The notes under the pieces: model-generated
Database searches by the model: none
Told to the model about the DNA's origin: nothing
Seen by the model: the letters and a program-made list of their open reading frames with translations, nothing else
Translations under genes and position numbers: made by a program
In this document: in pieces, positions 38,916-46,694 of the stretch
How positions within the stretch are numbered: position 1 is the stretch's first letter
How the letters are laid out: every line of letters begins with the position of its first letter
NCBI GenBank assembly: GCA_016213775.1
Contig: JACQZR010000277.1
Location: 1 to 48,977, forward strand
Length of the DNA stretch: 48,977 nt
Direction of reading: 5' to 3'
Source of the DNA: Acidobacteriota bacterium
GTDB lineage: Bacteria; Acidobacteriota; Terriglobia; Bryobacterales; Bryobacteraceae

Positions 38916-41564
38916 ATGGGCTCTGTGACCGGTCACCAAATCAGACAGAAGTTTCTTGACTTTTTCGCCGCCCGCGGCCATCGTATCGTTCGCAGTTCGT
39001 CGCTCGTCCCGCACAACGACCCGACGTTGCTGTTCACCAACGCCGGCATGAACCAGTTCAAGGACACCTTCCTCGGTATGGAAAAGCGCGATTACTCCCG
39101 CGCCACCACTTCCCAGAAATGTGTTCGCGCCGGAGGCAAGCACAACGACCTCGAAAACGTCGGCTACACCCGCCGCCATCATACTTTCTTCGAGATGCTC
39201 GGCAACTTCAGCTTCGGCGACTACTTCAAAGCCGAAGCCATCGACTTCGCCTGGGAGCTGGTAACCAAAGACTACGGCATGGCAAAAGACCGCCTCTACG
39301 TCACCGTGTTCCGTGAAGACGACGAGGCCGAAGAACTCTGGCAGAAGGTCGCCGGCGTCTCCAGGGACCGCATCTTCCGCCTCGACGAAAAGGACAATTT
39401 CTGGCAGATGGGCGAGACCGGTCCCTGCGGCCCCTGCTCGGAAATCCACTTCGATCTCGGCCCCGGCGCCGCCGAACCCGGCCGCGAGCACGAACAGTTC
39501 CCCCTCGATGGCGGCGGCCGGTTCGTCGAAATCTGGAACCTCGTTTTCATGCAGTATGACCGGTCCTCCGACGGCAAATTCACTCCGCTCCCGCGCCCCT
39601 CCATCGACACCGGGATGGGCCTCGAACGAACCGCCGCAATCCTCCAGGGCAAGCTCTCCAACTTCGAATGCGACCTGCTCTTCCCCATCGTGGAGCGTGG
39701 CGCCGATCTCTTCGGCAAAACACTCGGCGATGACCCTCGCGTCGATACTTCGCTCCGCATCGCCGCCGATCACGCCCGCTCCGCCGCCTTCCTCATTCAC
39801 GATGGCGTGCTGCCTTCCAACGAAGGACGCGGCTACGTTCTCCGCAAGATCATGCGCCGTGCCATGCGCAACGCCCGCATGATCGGTGTAGACGAGCCAT
39901 TCCTGTATAAGCTCACTGGCTTCGTTGCCGAATGGATGCAATCCCCCTACCCCGAGCTGATGGAAAGCGTGCAGCGCGTCGCCCGCATCGTCAAGGACGA
40001 AGAGCATCGTTACGCCACTACATTCCAGGTCGCCGAGAAGTTCTTCCACGACGAAGCCAAAGCCGCTGCCGGCGGAGTGCTTCCGGGTGCCGCCGCCTTC
40101 AAGTTGTACGATACCTATGGCCTCGCCCTCGACGAAATGCAGGAAATGGCCCGCGAGCGCGGCATCGAAGTCGACCTCCAGGGCTTTGAAGAATCAATGG
40201 AGCTCCAGCGCCAGCGCGCCCGCGCAAGCTGGAAAGGCGCCGAGAAAGCACAGGTCGCGCCCGCATTCCAGACGCTCCAGGAAAAGGGCCGCACCAAATT
40301 CCTCGGCTACGAAACCCTCACCTCGCAAGATTGCCGCGTCATCGGCCTCCTCAACGACAGGAAGGAACTGGTTCCTCATCTCGATGCCGGGGACACCGGC
40401 GAGCTCGTCTTCGACCGCACACCTTTCTACGCCGAAGCCGGCGGCCAGGTCGGCGACCGCGGCGTTCTCCTTCGCGGCGCCGACAAGATAGCCGATGTGG
40501 AAGCCACTTACCCCGCCGTACCTGGACTCTCTTCCCACAAGATCCGCGCGGTCGCCCGAATCGAAACCGGCGAGTCGCTCCACTGCGAGGTCGACCCTTC
40601 GTTGCGCCATTCCACCATGCGCAACCACACCGCCACTCACTTGCTTCACGCCGCCCTCCGGACGGTTCTCGGAACACACGTCAAGCAGGCGGGCAGCGTG
40701 GTCGATCCTTCGCGCCTGCGCTTCGACTTCACCCACTACACCGCCCTCGACGCCGCCGAGCTCGCCGAAGTGGAACGCCTCGCCAACGAGCAGATCCTCG
40801 GCAACATCGGCGTCACCACCAATCGCATGGCCCTCGACGACGCGCTCAAAACCGGCGCCATGGCCTTGTTCGGCGAAAAGTACGGCGAGGAAGTCCGCGT
40901 CGTACAGGTGGGTGCGTTCAGTAAGGAGCTTTGCGGCGGTACCCACGTCTCGCGCACCGGTGACATCGGCCTCTGCAAAATCGTTCAGGAAGGCAGCATC
41001 TCCGCCGGCGTCCGCCGCATCGAAGCCATCACCGGCGAAGCCGCCCTCGAAAAATTCCGCTCCGCAGCCGACTCCCTCTCCCGAATCGCCCAAACCCTCC
41101 GCACCAATGAAAACGAAGCCGGCGAGCAGGTGGAGCGCCTCATGAACACCCAGCGCGCGCTCGAGAAACAAATCGAGCACCTCAAATCCAAACTCGCCCA
41201 ATCCCAACTCGGCGCAATCGAATCGTCAGTGCGCGAAGTCAAGGGTGTCAAGGTGCTCGCGCAACGTGTCGATGGTCTCGACCGCGCACAGCTCCGCACT
41301 CTTGCCGATTCGCTCCGCGGCAAGTGGCAAACAGCCGTCGTAGTCCTCGCCAGCGCCGAAGACGGCAACATCGCTCTCGTCTCCGCCGTCACCAGGGATC
41401 TGACCTCGAAGGTGCATGCCGGCAAACTCGCCAGCGCCCTCTCCATCGCGGTAGGCGGCAAGGGCGGCGGCCGTCCCGACATGGCCGAAGGCGGCGGCAA
41501 GGACGCCGGCGCGCTCCCCGATGCCCTCGAGCGAGTCTACGCGAGTGTGGAAGGCATGCTGTAA
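38916..41564 (+). CDS. alaS: Alanyl-tRNA synthetase
   Basis: An 882-residue class II synthetase that charges tRNA-Ala, matching the usual length (about 875). The start at 38916 is preferred; the frame extends upstream to 38856, and a GTG at 38925 is also possible. Visible motifs are IRQKFLDFFAARGHRIVRSS at the N-terminus, LLFTNAGMNQFKDTFLG, ENVGYTRRHHTFFEMLGNFS (motif 2 region) and GMGLERTAAILQGK (motif 3). The editing domain has HTATHLLHAALR near residue 570 and the zinc/editing Cys-His pair in LCGGTHVSRTG near 672. The C-terminal DHHA1-like domain ends it. ypdA follows with no gap. Confidence 0.97.
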   Translation: MGSVTGHQIRQKFLDFFAARGHRIVRSSSLVPHNDPTLLFTNAGMNQFKDTFLGMEKRDYSRATTSQKCVRAGGKHNDLENVGYTRRHHTFFEMLGNFSFGDYFKAEAIDFAWELVTKDYGMAKDRLYVTVFREDDEAEELWQKVAGVSRDRIFRLDEKDNFWQMGETGPCGPCSEIHFDLGPGAAEPGREHEQFPLDGGGRFVEIWNLVFMQYDRSSDGKFTPLPRPSIDTGMGLERTAAILQGKLSNFECDLLFPIVERGADLFGKTLGDDPRVDTSLRIAADHARSAAFLIHDGVLPSNEGRGYVLRKIMRRAMRNARMIGVDEPFLYKLTGFVAEWMQSPYPELMESVQRVARIVKDEEHRYATTFQVAEKFFHDEAKAAAGGVLPGAAAFKLYDTYGLALDEMQEMARERGIEVDLQGFEESMELQRQRARASWKGAEKAQVAPAFQTLQEKGRTKFLGYETLTSQDCRVIGLLNDRKELVPHLDAGDTGELVFDRTPFYAEAGGQVGDRGVLLRGADKIADVEATYPAVPGLSSHKIRAVARIETGESLHCEVDPSLRHSTMRNHTATHLLHAALRTVLGTHVKQAGSVVDPSRLRFDFTHYTALDAAELAEVERLANEQILGNIGVTTNRMALDDALKTGAMALFGEKYGEEVRVVQVGAFSKELCGGTHVSRTGDIGLCKIVQEGSISAGVRRIEAITGEAALEKFRSAADSLSRIAQTLRTNENEAGEQVERLMNTQRALEKQIEHLKSKLAQSQLGAIESSVREVKGVKVLAQRVDGLDRAQLRTLADSLRGKWQTAVVVLASAEDGNIALVSAVTRDLTSKVHAGKLASALSIAVGGKGGGRPDMAEGGGKDAGALPDALERVYASVEGML

Positions 41565-42533
41565 ATGTTCGACGCCGTGATTGTCGGCGCGGGCCCCACC
41601 GGGCTCGCTTGTGGCATCGAGCTTCAGAAACGGGGCCAGAAAGCCGTCCTCATCGAAAAGGGGTGCGTGGTGAATTCGCTCTACCACTACCCCACCAACA
41701 TGACCTTCTTCACCACCCCGGAGCTTCTCGAAATCGGCGGCATCCCCATGACGTCGATCAACGACAAACCCAACCGTACCGAAGCGCTCAAGTACTACCG
41801 CCGCGTCGCCGATCACTATCATCTCGATATCCGCCAGTACGAGCGCGTCAACCACATCTCCGGTGACGATGGAGCCTTCGTGGTCCATACCATCGATCGC
41901 GCCGGCCAGCCCTGCGAATACCCCTGCCGCAAAGTCATCCTCGCCATGGGCTATTACGACATCCCCAACCGCCTCAACATTCCGGGCGGCGACCTCGAGA
42001 AGGTGATCCACTACTACAAGGAGCCGCACCCCTACTACGGTCACGACGTCGCAGTGATCGGCGCAAAGAATTCCGCCGCCATCGCCGCATTGGAGCTCTT
42101 CTGGACCGGCGCTCGCGTCACCCTCATCCACCGTGGCGAGCGCATCTCCGACTCGGTCAAGTACTGGATCAAACCCAACATCGAAAACCGCATCAAGTGC
42201 GGCGAAGTGAAGGCTTATTTCCGTAGCGGCGTGAAGGAAATTCGCCAGGACTCTATCCTCCTCACCACCCCCGATGGGGAAGTCTCTCTGAAGAACGATT
42301 TCGTCTTCGCCATGACCGGCTATCGCCCTGACTTCGAGTTCATGGCCGCCCACGGTATCCACCTCGACCCCGCCACGCAAAAGCCGTTCATCAACTCGGA
42401 TACTCTCGAAAGCGAGCGCAAAGGCATCTACCTCGCCGGCGTCGTTGTCGCGGGCGTCCACACCAACGAGATCTTCATCGAAAACGGCCGCTTCCACGGA
42501 GCCATCATCGCCGAAGCCATCGCCCGCTCCTGA
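41565..42533 (+). CDS. ypdA: YpdA-family bacillithiol disulfide reductase (FAD/NADPH oxidoreductase)
   Basis: A 322-residue flavoprotein starting at the base after the alaS stop. The FAD motif VIVGAGPTGLACGIELQKRG (residues 5-24), the conserved NSLYHYPTNMTFFTTPELLE (about 38-57), the NADPH-binding VAVIGAKNSAAIAALELFW (about 162-180) and the C-terminal KGIYLAGVVVAGVHTNEIF (about 287-306) match YpdA/Bdr, the NADPH-dependent reductase of bacillithiol disulfide. No CxxC redox pair is seen, which also fits YpdA rather than thioredoxin reductase. It implies that the organism uses bacillithiol; no bsh gene is in the window. Copy C of the dispersed repeat follows. Confidence 0.85.
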   Translation: MFDAVIVGAGPTGLACGIELQKRGQKAVLIEKGCVVNSLYHYPTNMTFFTTPELLEIGGIPMTSINDKPNRTEALKYYRRVADHYHLDIRQYERVNHISGDDGAFVVHTIDRAGQPCEYPCRKVILAMGYYDIPNRLNIPGGDLEKVIHYYKEPHPYYGHDVAVIGAKNSAAIAALELFWTGARVTLIHRGERISDSVKYWIKPNIENRIKCGEVKAYFRSGVKEIRQDSILLTTPDGEVSLKNDFVFAMTGYRPDFEFMAAHGIHLDPATQKPFINSDTLESERKGIYLAGVVVAGVHTNEIFIENGRFHGAIIAEAIARS

Positions 42534-42588
42534 GCTTGTGGCGCAGACTCTCATGTCGAGACGCTGGAGTTTCTACATTCGCCGTCTT

Positions 42589-42633
42589 GTGGGGCGGCCA
42601 ATCCTGGCCGCGGCTGGCTTTTCAGGCCAGCCT
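42589..42633 (+). repeat. Dispersed double-hairpin repeat, copy C
   Basis: The core matches copy A apart from a one-base deletion and a substitution in the second loop; both stems are kept (GGCCAATCCTGGCC and GCTGGC/GCCAGC). Similarity to copy A extends upstream to about 42563 (CTGGAGTTT and CGCCGTC boxes). It starts 55 bp after the ypdA stop, in the same orientation relative to transcription as copies A and B, and runs directly into a TonB-domain fragment. Confidence 0.85.
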
Positions 42634-42639
42634 GCTCGG

Positions 42640-42985
42640 TGGATGGAGCCGCGTCCTTCCTAAGTTCCCTGAAGAAGCGCGTCGTGCGAAAGCGGCGTTC
42701 TATATCGGCCTTTATCTGGAGATTGATGAAAACGGAAACCCGGTGGACGTGAGACCCTTGGGACCGGTTGTTCCGAGGACTGAAACCGAATCGGCGGCTC
42801 TCTCGGTCATTGTTCCACACGCGCTCGAGGCATTGAAGCAGTGGCGCTTCGCGCCGGCTGAGCGAAATGGCAAACCCATTCGTTCAGCCGCGAGCGCGCA
42901 GTTCAACTTCATTCAACGGGTAGGTCTATCGACTCCGAAGGTTGCCGACCTCGGAGCCGACTTCGTTGCCGAAATCAAGCCGTAG
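42640..42985 (+). pseudogene. TonB C-terminal domain fragment
   Basis: The frame ending at 42985 encodes about 110 residues of a TonB-like C-terminal domain: KFPEEARRAKAAFYIGLYLE, DENGNPVDVRPLGP and HALEALKQWRFAPAERNGKP, ending ASAQFNFIQRV. The open frame continues upstream to 42536, but that part is only repeat sequence (copy C) and has no ribosome site, signal or membrane anchor. I read it as the remaining 3' end of a secreted or membrane protein whose start was lost or replaced by the repeat. A similar domain closes the M56 protein downstream. Confidence 0.55.
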
Positions 42986-43007
42986 CAAAAAAACACAAAA
43001 AAATCTC

Positions 43008-43063
43008 TTGACGCCAAGCCGCAACAGGCGTACCGTATAGTCAGATGCTAAGAATTTAGCATC
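43008..43063 (+). promoter_or_regulatory. Promoter and BlaI-type operator
   Basis: TTGACG (43008-43013) serves as -35; TACCGT at 43031 (17-bp spacing) or TATAGT at 43036 as -10. Immediately downstream is the inverted repeat GATGCTAA-GAA-TTTAGCATC (43044-43063), overlapping the expected transcription start and ending 13 bp before the blaI-like ATG. It is probably the autorepression site of the encoded BlaI-family protein. Confidence 0.6.
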
Positions 43064-43075
43064 AAGAGATTTCGC

Positions 43076-43468
43076 ATGGCCCCCAAACAGCTACCACCGC
43101 TCAGCCGCCGCGAACGCCAGATCATGGATGTGATCTACCAGCGTGGACGCGCCACTGCGGCCGACGTCCAGGACTCGCTCCCCGACGCTCCTGGCTATTC
43201 CGCCATCCGCGCCCTTCTCCGCATCCTCGAGGAAAAAGGTCATCTCCATCATGAGATGGACGGCCAGAAGTACGTCTTCCTCCCGGCTACTCCGCGAGAA
43301 CAGGCCAAACGCGGCGCCATGCGGCATTTGCTCGAGACATTCTTCGATGGATCTGTGGAGCAGGCCGTGGCCGCCATGCTCGATTCCTCATCGAAAAAAC
43401 TGAAACCCGAAGAGTTGGAGCGGCTCAGCCGCATGATTGACCAGGCCCGTGACAAAGGAGAAAAGTGA
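43076..43468 (+). CDS. BlaI/MecI/CopY-family repressor
   Basis: A 130-residue winged-helix repressor: LSRRERQIMDVIYQRGRATA (about 9-28), VQDSLPDAPGYSAIRALLRI (recognition region, about 31-50) and LEEKGHLHHEMDGQKYVFLP (wing, about 51-70), then a dimerisation tail with VEQAVAAMLDSSSKKLKPEE. Family members repress their own operon and are removed when the partner M56 peptidase is triggered. The typical inverted-repeat operator lies 13 bp upstream. The stop overlaps the next gene's start region (GTGATG), so the pair is translationally coupled. Confidence 0.9.
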   Translation: MAPKQLPPLSRRERQIMDVIYQRGRATAADVQDSLPDAPGYSAIRALLRILEEKGHLHHEMDGQKYVFLPATPREQAKRGAMRHLLETFFDGSVEQAVAAMLDSSSKKLKPEELERLSRMIDQARDKGEK

Positions 43469-45027
43469 TGCTTCCCGAAATGCTTCCCGAAACAATTCGT
43501 TTAGCCGAAATCGCATGGCGCGCAACCGCGGTGTTGGCGCTTGCGCAGTTGCTGGTTTGGATGCTGCGGCGGCGCTCCGCGGCGGAGCGTCACGGCCTCT
43601 GGGTCCTCGCCGCAGTGTGCCTGCTGGCGCTCCCCTTCTGGCCCGATCGCACAGCCGCAACGGTCATCATTCCGGCGCCGCAGGCCATCAGCGCCCCACT
43701 CCTCGCCGCCATCAACACGGCACCCGCGACTCCAGCGCGGCCACCTGTCGTCCCGACTCTCTGGCTCGCCGGCGCCATCCTCATGACCGCCTATTCCGTC
43801 ATTGGAATGCTGTTGCTCGCCGTCCGCCATCGTAACGGACGCCGCCCGTCTCCGCTCCAATCACTGGTTTCGGTCCGCCGCCACCCGCGCGTCTTTGAAT
43901 CGGCCTCTTGCCAGTCGCCAATTACCTGGGGTGTGCTCCGGCCAGTCATCCTCCTTCCAGAGGAATCGCGCCAATGGAGCCACGACAAGCAGCGGTCCGT
44001 CATCCTCCACGAGTTGCACCACATCCAGCGCTTCGACTACCTGACGCAACTCCTGGCGCAGTGCATGCGCGCCCTCTATTGGTTCCATCCGCTCGCCTGG
44101 ACCGCCGTCGCCGCCCTTCGCCGCGAGAGCGAAAAAGCCTGCGACGACGCCGTGCTCCAGAGCGGCCTGCAGCCCGCAAACTACGCGCGCCACCTTCTCG
44201 ACCTCGCGCAGCCCGCACCCCGCGCGGCCGTCGCCATGGCAAGACCGTCGGGTCTCGAATCCCGCATCCATGCCTTGCTGAACCCCTCTATCCCGCGTCA
44301 CGGAGTCGCGCCCCGCTCCCGCATTGCCGGTGCACTGGCGGTGTGCGTCTTGTCCGTCGCAGTCTCCAGCCTGGTGATCCGCGCCCAAGCGGGCAGCGGC
44401 CTGTTTGGGTCGGTGCTCGATGACAGCGGTGGGGCCGTACCGAACGTCGAGGTGCGCGCTATCTCCGAGGACGGCAAGAGGGTGGAGATCGCCATCGCCG
44501 GACCCGACGGCGTCTATCGCTTTGCCGAACTCCCCGTGGGCAAGTACAAAGTGGAAGCGCGCGCCCCCGGCTTCATGATGCTTGTCCGCTCCGGCGTCGA
44601 AGTCAAGCAGGGTACCATCAACCGCGCCGACCTCAATCTCTCGCTCGGCCGCATCAGCGAACGGATCGAAGTGGTTGGCACGCGCAAAACGGCCCCGCCT
44701 CCACCCGCACGCAGTGCCGTCCCGCAACGTATCCGCGTCGGAGGCAATGTCCAGGCCACCAAAGTGCTCCGCATGGCCCGGCCCGAGTACCCCGAGCATC
44801 TGCAGGAGCAGGGCATCGAAGGCATGGTTCTTCTGGAAGGCGTCATCTCCAAGGACGGCAACCTCCTCAGTCTCCACAGCCTCAACTCCCTCGTCCACCC
44901 CGACCTCACCCGCGCCGCCATCAACGCTGTCTCGCAATGGCTCTATCAGCCGACCCTGCTCAACGGCCAGCCCGTCGAGGTAATCACCACCATCACTGTG
45001 AACTTTAAGCTCAAGACCGCGAAGTAG
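43468..45027 (+). CDS. M56 (BlaR1-like) peptidase fused to carboxypeptidase-regulatory and TonB C-terminal domains
   Basis: A 519-residue membrane protein; ATG 43468 lies 7 nt after AAAGGAG. Several membrane spans (VLALAQLLVWML; GLWVLAAVCLLALPFW; LWLAGAILMTAYSVIGMLLL) precede the zinc peptidase motif VILHELHHIQRFDYL (about 176-190) and RRESEKACDDAVL (about 223-235, third ligand Glu). After a further span (AGALAVCVLSVAVSSLVI) come a CarboxypepD-regulatory-like beta-sandwich (GSVLDDSGGAVPNVEVRA, about 312-410) and a TonB-type domain (RPEYPEHLQEQGIEGMVLLE, about 433-519). It probably senses an envelope signal and inactivates the BlaI-type repressor. The double fusion replaces the penicillin-sensor domain of BlaR1. 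Confidence 0.85.
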   Translation: MLPEMLPETIRLAEIAWRATAVLALAQLLVWMLRRRSAAERHGLWVLAAVCLLALPFWPDRTAATVIIPAPQAISAPLLAAINTAPATPARPPVVPTLWLAGAILMTAYSVIGMLLLAVRHRNGRRPSPLQSLVSVRRHPRVFESASCQSPITWGVLRPVILLPEESRQWSHDKQRSVILHELHHIQRFDYLTQLLAQCMRALYWFHPLAWTAVAALRRESEKACDDAVLQSGLQPANYARHLLDLAQPAPRAAVAMARPSGLESRIHALLNPSIPRHGVAPRSRIAGALAVCVLSVAVSSLVIRAQAGSGLFGSVLDDSGGAVPNVEVRAISEDGKRVEIAIAGPDGVYRFAELPVGKYKVEARAPGFMMLVRSGVEVKQGTINRADLNLSLGRISERIEVVGTRKTAPPPPARSAVPQRIRVGGNVQATKVLRMARPEYPEHLQEQGIEGMVLLEGVISKDGNLLSLHSLNSLVHPDLTRAAINAVSQWLYQPTLLNGQPVEVITTITVNFKLKTAK

Positions 45028-45082
45028 AATCGGGGAACACCCGCCTTCCTTCCTGCGTAATCATTGAGGAAGGGACAACAAG

Positions 45083-45286
45083 ATGTTCACATTCCTGCTG
45101 TGGTGCCTGTTGTTTGTGATCTGCTGGCCGCTCGCGCTGGTGGCCCTGATTCTCTACCCGTTCGTATGGTTGATCCTGCTGCCCTTCCGCCTCGTCGGCA
45201 TCGCCGTCGGCGGAGTGCTCAACCTCATCCAGGCGATCTTCTATCTGCCTGTTCGTCTGATGCGCGGGCCTTCGCGATCCTGGTAG
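45083..45286 (+). CDS. Small hydrophobic membrane protein
   Basis: A 67-residue protein that is almost entirely hydrophobic: MFTFLLWCLLFVICWPLALV, then ALILYPFVWLILLPFRLVGI and a third stretch ending with basic residues (YLPVRLMRGPSRSW). GAGGAAGGGAC lies upstream of the ATG. I do not recognise a family. It starts 55 bp after the M56 gene and could belong to its transcript. A GC hairpin repeat follows its stop at once. Confidence 0.65.
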   Translation: MFTFLLWCLLFVICWPLALVALILYPFVWLILLPFRLVGIAVGGVLNLIQAIFYLPVRLMRGPSRSW

Positions 45287-45325
45287 GGCGGGCCCCCAGG
45301 CCCGCGGCCGACCCCCTGGTCGGCC
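45284..45325 (+). repeat. GC-rich palindromic element related to the dispersed repeat
   Basis: The sequence from the stop codon on, GTAGGGCGGGCCCCCAGGCC, followed by GGCCGACCCCCTGGTCGGCC, contains two palindromes (GGGCC-CCCA-GGCCC and GGCCGACC/GGTCGGCC). It starts with the same TAGGGC-type box and the GACCCCCT segment found around copy A (24005-24038). It directly follows a plus-strand gene, as the other copies do. Confidence 0.5.
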
Positions 45326-45387
45326 ATCTCCCTCATCTCCTCACTCCTGCCTGTCAACCTCTGGCCCCAAAACTGCTCGAAAACCTG

Positions 45388-45416
45388 TTGACATCATCCC
45401 GACATCCTGTTACCCT
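45388..45416 (+). promoter_or_regulatory. Candidate promoter of the str operon
   Basis: A consensus -35 TTGACA (45388-45393) is followed after 17 bp by TACCCT (45411-45416), a moderate -10. It points to rpsL about 370 bp downstream. The remaining leader (about 45420-45788) has no coding frame I trust; it may carry further start sites or regulation. Confidence 0.4.
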
Positions 45417-45788
45417 AGGAAGGTTTGGCGAGTTGATTTCTTCAGCTCCTGGCTACCACTCCTTGTAAGATTTCTAGTAGTAAGGGAGTCCGGCTGGGGG
45501 TCGGCCCCGAGGTCAAATGCGAACTCTAGCGTCGCAGGAGGCATGGGCCCGTCCGAAGCGCCCTCGCGTTGTTGTGCAAACTCGATCTTCGCAATAAAAG
45601 TCGGGCTGCATTGTCATAAAGTTGTTTTTCAGTCGCTGGACTAGTGTTGTGTGGCTTCGCCCACAGTCGAGCTCCGGCAGAGTTACAAGCCACCGCAATT
45701 TAGCGCGTGCCTCCATGTGCGGTCACTCGCGCTTGGACGCTGGTAAAAGAAAAGCCGCCAGCGAGTCGAAACAAGGAAAGGGAGCCTC
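45417..45788. other. Long untranslated leader upstream of rpsL
   Basis: No convincing gene. It contains the GC palindrome-rich stretch GGGGGTCGGCCCCGAGG near 45497 and A/T-rich patches near 45593 (CAATAAAAG) and 45620 (AAGTTGTTTTTC), which could be a second promoter. The rpsL ribosome site is AAGGAAAGGGAG just before the GTG. Confidence 0.4.
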
Positions 45789-46163
45789 GTGCCTACGTTT
45801 AATCAATTGGTGCGAAAGGGGCGAAAGCCTACTATTTGGAAAACCGCCAGTCCCGCGCTGCAATCCTGCCCGCAGCGTCGCGGCGTCTGCACGCGTGTGT
45901 ATACCACCACCCCCAAGAAGCCGAACTCGGCTCTCCGCAAGGTGGCCCGCGTCCGCCTCACCAATGGTATTGAAGTTACCACCTATATCCCCGGTGTCGG
46001 CCACAACCTCCAGGAGCACTCCATCGTGCTCATCCGTGGAGGCCGCGTCAAGGATCTTCCCGGCGTCCGCTACCATATCGTCCGCGGTACGCTCGACACA
46101 GCCGGCGTGGCCAATCGCAAGCAGAGCCGCTCCAAGTACGGCGCAAAGCGTCCTAAATCCTAA
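45789..46163 (+). CDS. rpsL: 30S ribosomal protein S12
   Basis: A 124-residue S12, part of the decoding centre of the small subunit. The start is GTG with GGGAG upstream. Hallmarks are [11 protein letters not shown] (4-14), the loop [20 protein letters not shown] (about 39-58) and [20 protein letters not shown] then [15 protein letters not shown] (about 70-104). Lysines in the PKKPNS and GRVKDLP loops, where streptomycin-resistance changes occur, look wild type. First gene of the str operon, followed by rpsG after 17 bp. Confidence 0.98.
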   Translation: MPTFNQLVRKGRKPTIWKTASPALQSCPQRRGVCTRVYTTTPKKPNSALRKVARVRLTNGIEVTTYIPGVGHNLQEHSIVLIRGGRVKDLPGVRYHIVRGTLDTAGVANRKQSRSKYGAKRPKS

Positions 46164-46180
46164 GGAGCATTGGAGATACT

Positions 46181-46651
46181 ATGCCTCGTAGACGCAGACC
46201 AGAAACCCGCGAGATCCTCCCCGATCCGATCTATAACTCCACCCTCGCGGAGAAATTCGTCAACTCCATGATGTGGGATGGCAAGAAGCAGACCTCCATG
46301 CGTATCTTCTACGGCGCAATGGACAAGCTCAAAGAGCGCTCCGGCGACGACCCCCTCAAGATCTTCAAAAAGGCCGTCGAGAACTGCAAGCCCGTCCTCG
46401 AAGTCAAGACCCGCCGCGTCGGCGGCGCCAACTACCAGGTTCCCGTTGAGGTCTCCAACAACCGTCGTACTTCGCTCGCCATCCGTTGGATCCTCTCCAA
46501 TGCCCGTTCCCGCCCCGACAAGGGCATGCCCGACAAGCTTTGCAACGAGTTGAACGACGCCGCGAATATGCGCGGCGGTGCCATCAAGAAGAAAGACGAC
46601 GTCCACCGTATGGCTGAGGCCAACAAGGCCTTTGCCCACTATCGGTGGTAA
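46181..46651 (+). CDS. rpsG: 30S ribosomal protein S7
   Basis: A 156-residue S7, primary 16S rRNA-binding protein of the head of the small subunit. It begins [20 protein letters not shown] and contains [20 protein letters not shown] (about 25-44), [20 protein letters not shown] then [11 protein letters not shown] (about 66-96) and the C-terminal [20 protein letters not shown] then AFAHYRW. The length is standard, and the ribosome site AAGGAG lies before the ATG. Second gene of the str operon. Confidence 0.98.
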   Translation: MPRRRRPETREILPDPIYNSTLAEKFVNSMMWDGKKQTSMRIFYGAMDKLKERSGDDPLKIFKKAVENCKPVLEVKTRRVGGANYQVPVEVSNNRRTSLAIRWILSNARSRPDKGMPDKLCNELNDAANMRGGAIKKKDDVHRMAEANKAFAHYRW

Positions 46652-46694
46652 CTCATACTGAGAAAAGGATATTAAGCGCGAGCACAGGTTTTTT

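Noticed and set aside
41226-42554. 442-codon minus-strand open frame
   Set aside because: It covers the end of alaS and all of ypdA in antisense and shows no recognisable domain.
45287-45788. Protein gene in the rpsL leader
   Set aside because: The frames present are short, antisense or without start signals; the stretch looks like a long untranslated leader.
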